Positions 61,047 through 64,000 of a DNA stretch of 64,000 nucleotides are shown here, one piece after another; positions within the stretch are counted from its first letter, which is position 1; each line of letters opens with the position of its first letter. The stretch is from Adhaeribacter pallidiroseus (lineage in GTDB: Bacteria > Bacteroidota > Bacteroidia > Cytophagales > Hymenobacteraceae). The notes below the pieces were generated by a model. That model made no database searches, was not told the DNA's origin, and saw nothing but the letters and a program-made list of their open reading frames with translations. The position numbers were made by a program, and so were the translations under genes. Location of the stretch: the NCBI RefSeq assembly GCF_003340495.1, contig NZ_QASA01000001.1, positions 4,774,001 through 4,838,000 of the forward strand. Direction: 5' to 3'.

Positions 61047-61948
61047 GAGTATGTTTAAAAATTTAGTTAGGTACTCTTGCCAAAAGCATATCAATAAAAG
61101 CCAGCTGCAGAAAGCAGAGGGAAGAAGCGGTAGTTTTCTCATAATCCTTGCTCAAACGGCGAAAGAAGTTTAACCAAGCGAAACTTCTTTCTACCTGCCA
61201 TCTGCCTTTCTGGGGCACAAATCCCCTTTGACTTTCCGGCTTTTGCGTGATCTCTACTGACCACTCATAAAGCTGGGCACAGTCTTTAAAGTAGCCGCTA
61301 TAAGCTTGGTCAGCTCGAATCAAGGTGAGCCGATTAGAAGCTTGCTCCAGCTGCCAGAGCAGTTCCACCCCTGCTTGCCCATCGTGCTCTTGGGCCGAAG
61401 AAACATGTAGGGCCAGCGGTAAGCCCAACGTGTCCACGGCTAGATGCCGTTTGCGCCCATTCACGTTTTTACCGCCATCTATCCCTGTTTCCAGGGAAAT
61501 AAAACTGGCTTTCTTCACGCTCTGACTATCCACGGCCACGGCCGAGGCTTGCTCCTCTCGTTTTTGCCTTTGGCGCTCCTTTCTCACCAAGGCGGTTAAC
61601 ACTTGGGCCCAAGTACCATCGGCTTGCCACTTGCGAAAGTAGTAATACACTACTGGCCAGGGCGGATAAGCTCCTTCCAAGTTCCGCCATTGCAGGCCAG
61701 TACGGGTAATCCGTAGAATGGCTTGCACTACCTCCAACAAATTATGTTTACGTTTCCGGCCATTGTCAATAATTTCTTTTATAACTTGCCTTTGGGCAGT
61801 AGTCAACGCACAGAAGTGCTGACGGGTAAACTTTAGTTTCTTCTTCGGCATCGTAACTCGGATTTAGACACCCTTTGTTACTCGACTACTGCCTTTTTTG
61901 ATTTTATAATTCTGTTAAATTCCCCTTCCCTAATTTTTAAACATATTC
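61047..61948 (-). mobile_element. IS5-family insertion sequence, IS1031-like
   Basis: A 902-base element with one transposase gene. The ends are GAGTATGTTTAAAAATTTAG (left) and, as reverse complement of the right end, GAATATGTTTAAAAATTAGG: 18 of 20 match. The flanking bases are TAA on both sides (61044-61046 and 61949-61951), a 3-base duplication of TNA form typical of the IS1031 group. The intact gene and target duplication suggest a recent insertion. Confidence 0.82.
61063..61851 (-). CDS. IS5-family DDE transposase
   Basis: A 262-residue intact transposase. The N-terminal part has an HTH-like region (LLEVVQAILRITRTGLQWRNLEGAYPPWPVVYYYFRKW). The DDE residues are seen in AVDSQSVKKAS (first Asp), TLIRADQAYSG (second Asp) and GRWQVERSFAWLNFFRRLSKDYE (Glu with the Y-x2-R-x3-E-x6-K-like arrangement). 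NGRKRHLAVDTLGLPL is the common IS5 block. It fills almost the whole insertion sequence. Confidence 0.92.
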   Translation of the reverse strand: MPKKKLKFTRQHFCALTTAQRQVIKEIIDNGRKRKHNLLEVVQAILRITRTGLQWRNLEGAYPPWPVVYYYFRKWQADGTWAQVLTALVRKERQRQKREEQASAVAVDSQSVKKASFISLETGIDGGKNVNGRKRHLAVDTLGLPLALHVSSAQEHDGQAGVELLWQLEQASNRLTLIRADQAYSGYFKDCAQLYEWSVEITQKPESQRGFVPQKGRWQVERSFAWLNFFRRLSKDYEKTTASSLCFLQLAFIDMLLARVPN

Positions 61949-61981
61949 TAAGCTAACGATTTAAATTACCATTTAAACAGA

Positions 61982-62027
61982 AAAGCCATTCCGGGAACAA
62001 ACTTGTAATTGCTCCCGGAATGGCTTT
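61982..62027 (-). terminator. Terminator for the S9 peptidase gene
   Basis: AAAGCCATTCCGGGA and its exact complement TCCCGGAATGGCTTT form a 15-bp stem with a 16-base loop, 47 bases after the peptidase stop. The IS landed just beyond it, so it did not break the peptidase unit. Confidence 0.82.
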
Positions 62028-62073
62028 CCCATTGTGAAACAGCTTTAAAATTTAAAAAATTTGCCGTTCCTAC

Positions 62074-64000
62074 TTACAAATTCTTCAGCAGGAAATTAGT
62101 CATCATAGTGTATAAATGCAGGCGGGTGTTGCCGCCGGAAATGCCGTGGTTGCGATTGGGGTAATAAAACGACTCGAACTGTTTGTTGGCTTTAATCAGG
62201 GCATCTTCCATGGCTACCGCATTCTGGAAATGCACGTTGTCGTCGCCGGTACCGTGAATGAGCAGGTACTTGCCTTTTAGTTTATCCACGTGCGTAACCG
62301 GTGAATTTTCGTCGTAGCCAGCAGCGTTTTCCTGCGGACGCTTTAAATAGCGCTCGGTGTAAATATTATCGTAGTAGCGCCAGTTAGTAACGGGGGCCAC
62401 GGCAATGGCGGTTTTAAAATAATCAGCGCCTTTGGTTAAGGCCAGCGACGACATATACCCGCCGAAGCTCCAGCCCCAGATGCCTATCCGGCTTTTATCC
62501 ACGTAAGGTAAGCTCCCAAAATATTTGGCGCCTTCTATCTGGTCGATGGTTTCGTAATGGCCCAAGTTGGCGTACGTAATTTTCCGGAAAGCCGCTCCCC
62601 GTCCGCCCGTACCCCGGTTATCCACGCAGGCTACGATGTAACCTCGTTGCGCCAGCATCTGAAACCAAAAATAATTGCCGCTGTTCCACGAGTCGAGCAC
62701 TTGTTGGCTCCCCGGCCCGCCGTACACAAATAGCAGAACCGGATATTTTTTAGCAGCATCAAAATTGCTGGGCTTAATTACATACGCATTCAGTTTCACG
62801 TTTTCGGTGGTGTTAAACGAGATAAACTGCAACGGCGACAAATTAAACTGCTTTAGTTTAGCCTGCAGTTGGGTATTTTCTTCCAGGTTTTTCACCAGTT
62901 TCCCGCTCGGCGCGGCGTGCAAACTTACATTGGTGGGAGTATTGGCGGTGCTCTGGTAATCGAGGTAGTACGTAAAATCCGGATTCATGCTGATTCGGTG
63001 CGTGCCTTTCGCTTCGGTTAACCGTTTTTTATTACTACCTTTCAGGTTTACGCTGTACAACTGCTTTTCCATCGGCGACACCTCGGCGGCTAAATAATAG
63101 ACCAAACCTTGCTTTTCGTTGATGCCAACTACATCGGTTACATCCCAGTTGCCTTTGGTAAGTTGCTGTAATTGTTTGCCTTGTAAATCGTATAAATACA
63201 AATGGTTGTAGCCGTCTTTGTCGCTGGAAATAACAAACTGCTTCCCGTTTTTTAAATATTTTAGATCGTCGGTTATTTCAATGTAGGCTTTATCGGTCAG
63301 GCGTAACGCTACGTTTGTTTTACCGGTGTTCACGTCAGCGTGCAGAATTTCCAGGGTATTTTGCAAACGGTTCATCCGCTGTATCCAGAGCAAGTCTTTG
63401 GTTTCAGTCCAGCCAATACGCGGAATGTAAATGTCGGTTTCGGTGCCAATATCCTGACGGGTAGTTTTGTTGGTGTTTAAATCTACTACCGAAATGCTTA
63501 CTACCGAATTGGCTTCGCCGGCTTTCGGGTATTTAAAAGTATAATTTTGCGGATACAAAGGCCCCCACATTTGCAAGGTATATTGCTTTACCTGGCTTTC
63601 GTCGAAAGTATAGAAAGCAATCTTGGCCCCGTCCGGCGACCAGAAAAAGGCTTGTGCAAAACTAAATTCTTCTTCGTACACCCAATCGGTACCGCCGTTT
63701 ATGATTTTGTTGCGCTCGCCGTTGGTGGTAATTTGCTTTTCCTGGTTGCTGGCTAAATCCACGTAAAACAAGTTATTATCGCGCACAAAGGCTACCCGGC
63801 TCCCATCCGGCGAGAACGTAGCGAACATTTGTTTGCCTTTGGTGCTTAAAAGCCGGAGAGTTTTGGTTTTTACGTCGTATACATAGTACTGCGAACGCGA
63901 AGAATGCCGGTAAATAGGCTCGGTTTCGGTAGAGAACAAGATTCTCTGCTCGTCGGCACTGAAGGTGTATTCTTCAAAATCAATGGGCTTATCGCTACCC
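62074..64000 (-). CDS. S9 prolyl oligopeptidase / DPP-IV-like peptidase, start outside window
   Basis: The frame is open to the window edge (beginning GSDKPIDFEEYTFSADEQRI), so the true start and signal peptide lie beyond 64000. The visible 641 residues have the DPP-IV N-terminal propeller (FSTETEPIYRHSSRSQYYVY, FSPDGSRVAFVRDNNLFYVD) with the substrate Glu pair in GTDWVYEEEFSFAQAF. The alpha/beta-hydrolase domain carries the nucleophile in GWSFGGYMS, Asp in GTGDDNVHFQNA and His in YPNRNHGISGG. It removes N-terminal dipeptides, probably in the periplasm. The internal TTG at 63939 is not a start. Confidence 0.92.
   Translation of the reverse strand, partial: GSDKPIDFEEYTFSADEQRILFSTETEPIYRHSSRSQYYVYDVKTKTLRLLSTKGKQMFATFSPDGSRVAFVRDNNLFYVDLASNQEKQITTNGERNKIINGGTDWVYEEEFSFAQAFFWSPDGAKIAFYTFDESQVKQYTLQMWGPLYPQNYTFKYPKAGEANSVVSISVVDLNTNKTTRQDIGTETDIYIPRIGWTETKDLLWIQRMNRLQNTLEILHADVNTGKTNVALRLTDKAYIEITDDLKYLKNGKQFVISSDKDGYNHLYLYDLQGKQLQQLTKGNWDVTDVVGINEKQGLVYYLAAEVSPMEKQLYSVNLKGSNKKRLTEAKGTHRISMNPDFTYYLDYQSTANTPTNVSLHAAPSGKLVKNLEENTQLQAKLKQFNLSPLQFISFNTTENVKLNAYVIKPSNFDAAKKYPVLLFVYGGPGSQQVLDSWNSGNYFWFQMLAQRGYIVACVDNRGTGGRGAAFRKITYANLGHYETIDQIEGAKYFGSLPYVDKSRIGIWGWSFGGYMSSLALTKGADYFKTAIAVAPVTNWRYYDNIYTERYLKRPQENAAGYDENSPVTHVDKLKGKYLLIHGTGDDNVHFQNAVAMEDALIKANKQFESFYYPNRNHGISGGNTRLHLYTMMTNFLLKNL

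Overview
The window looks like a chromosome segment of a Bacteroidota bacterium. The evidence is a SusC/SusD pair, a TonB-dependent receptor next to a beta-helix lipoprotein, a type IX secretion (T9SS) C-terminal sorting domain, DUF4097 and DUF2911 proteins, CarboxypepD_reg-like domains, and AT-rich gaps that repeatedly carry a TTTTTTAAATTTT-like motif. The mix suggests Cytophagales, perhaps the Hymenobacteraceae/Adhaeribacter group; that placement is inference. I saw no rRNA, tRNA or CRISPR array.

Layout. 0-4 kb: end of a TonB receptor, its lipoprotein partner, a GNAT acetyltransferase, and a small arsenic operon (arsR, a Cys-rich DUF6428 protein, arsC) with no efflux pump. 4.6-9.3 kb: one giant T9SS-exported protein of about 21 repeats, broken by six single-base deletions. 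9.3-22 kb: ordinary metabolism and small genes (MoxR ATPase, DUF2911, MOSC, FGGY kinase, nucleoside-type permease, MazE with a broken MazF, Gfo/Idh/MocA oxidoreductase, an ECF sigma/anti-sigma pair). 22-36 kb: a secreted Hint-domain protein, then a set of exported nitrogen-chemistry enzymes: Tat-type HisC-like aminotransferase, Tat-type flavin amine oxidase, a RidA with a signal peptide, a Tat-type class V PLP enzyme, and a Tat-type D-amino-acid-oxidase-like protein whose motif order is circularly permuted. These sit beside a lipoprotein and SusD/SusC. A perfect 16-bp inverted repeat lies between the divergent amine oxidase and RidA genes, with a matching half-site before the aminotransferase. 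37-46 kb: LpxH-like phosphoesterase and glycosyltransferase, GH1 glucosidase, and an ECF sigma/HEAT anti-sigma/DUF4097 operon interrupted by a dispersed repeat. 46-61 kb: isomerase, MFS transporter, methyltransferase, NfeD-FloA, AraC regulator, an M1 peptidase fusion, a REP-associated tyrosine transposase (RAYT) with its REP palindromes, OsmC, 3-hydroxyanthranilate dioxygenase, SDR and DUF2079 proteins. 61-64 kb: an IS5-family (IS1031-like) element and the start-truncated S9 peptidase.

Two things cut across the window. First, several families of small dispersed palindromic elements fill many gaps, and some run into gene ends. Second, at least twelve single-base deletions break seven genes, all of the same sign and nearly all at short homopolymers, which points to consensus errors in the sequence as much as to gene decay. 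The best candidates for new biology are the permuted D-amino-acid oxidase in the exported amine locus, and the RAYT gene carrying REP palindromes in frame within its own coding sequence while REP ends supply stop codons to three neighbouring genes.
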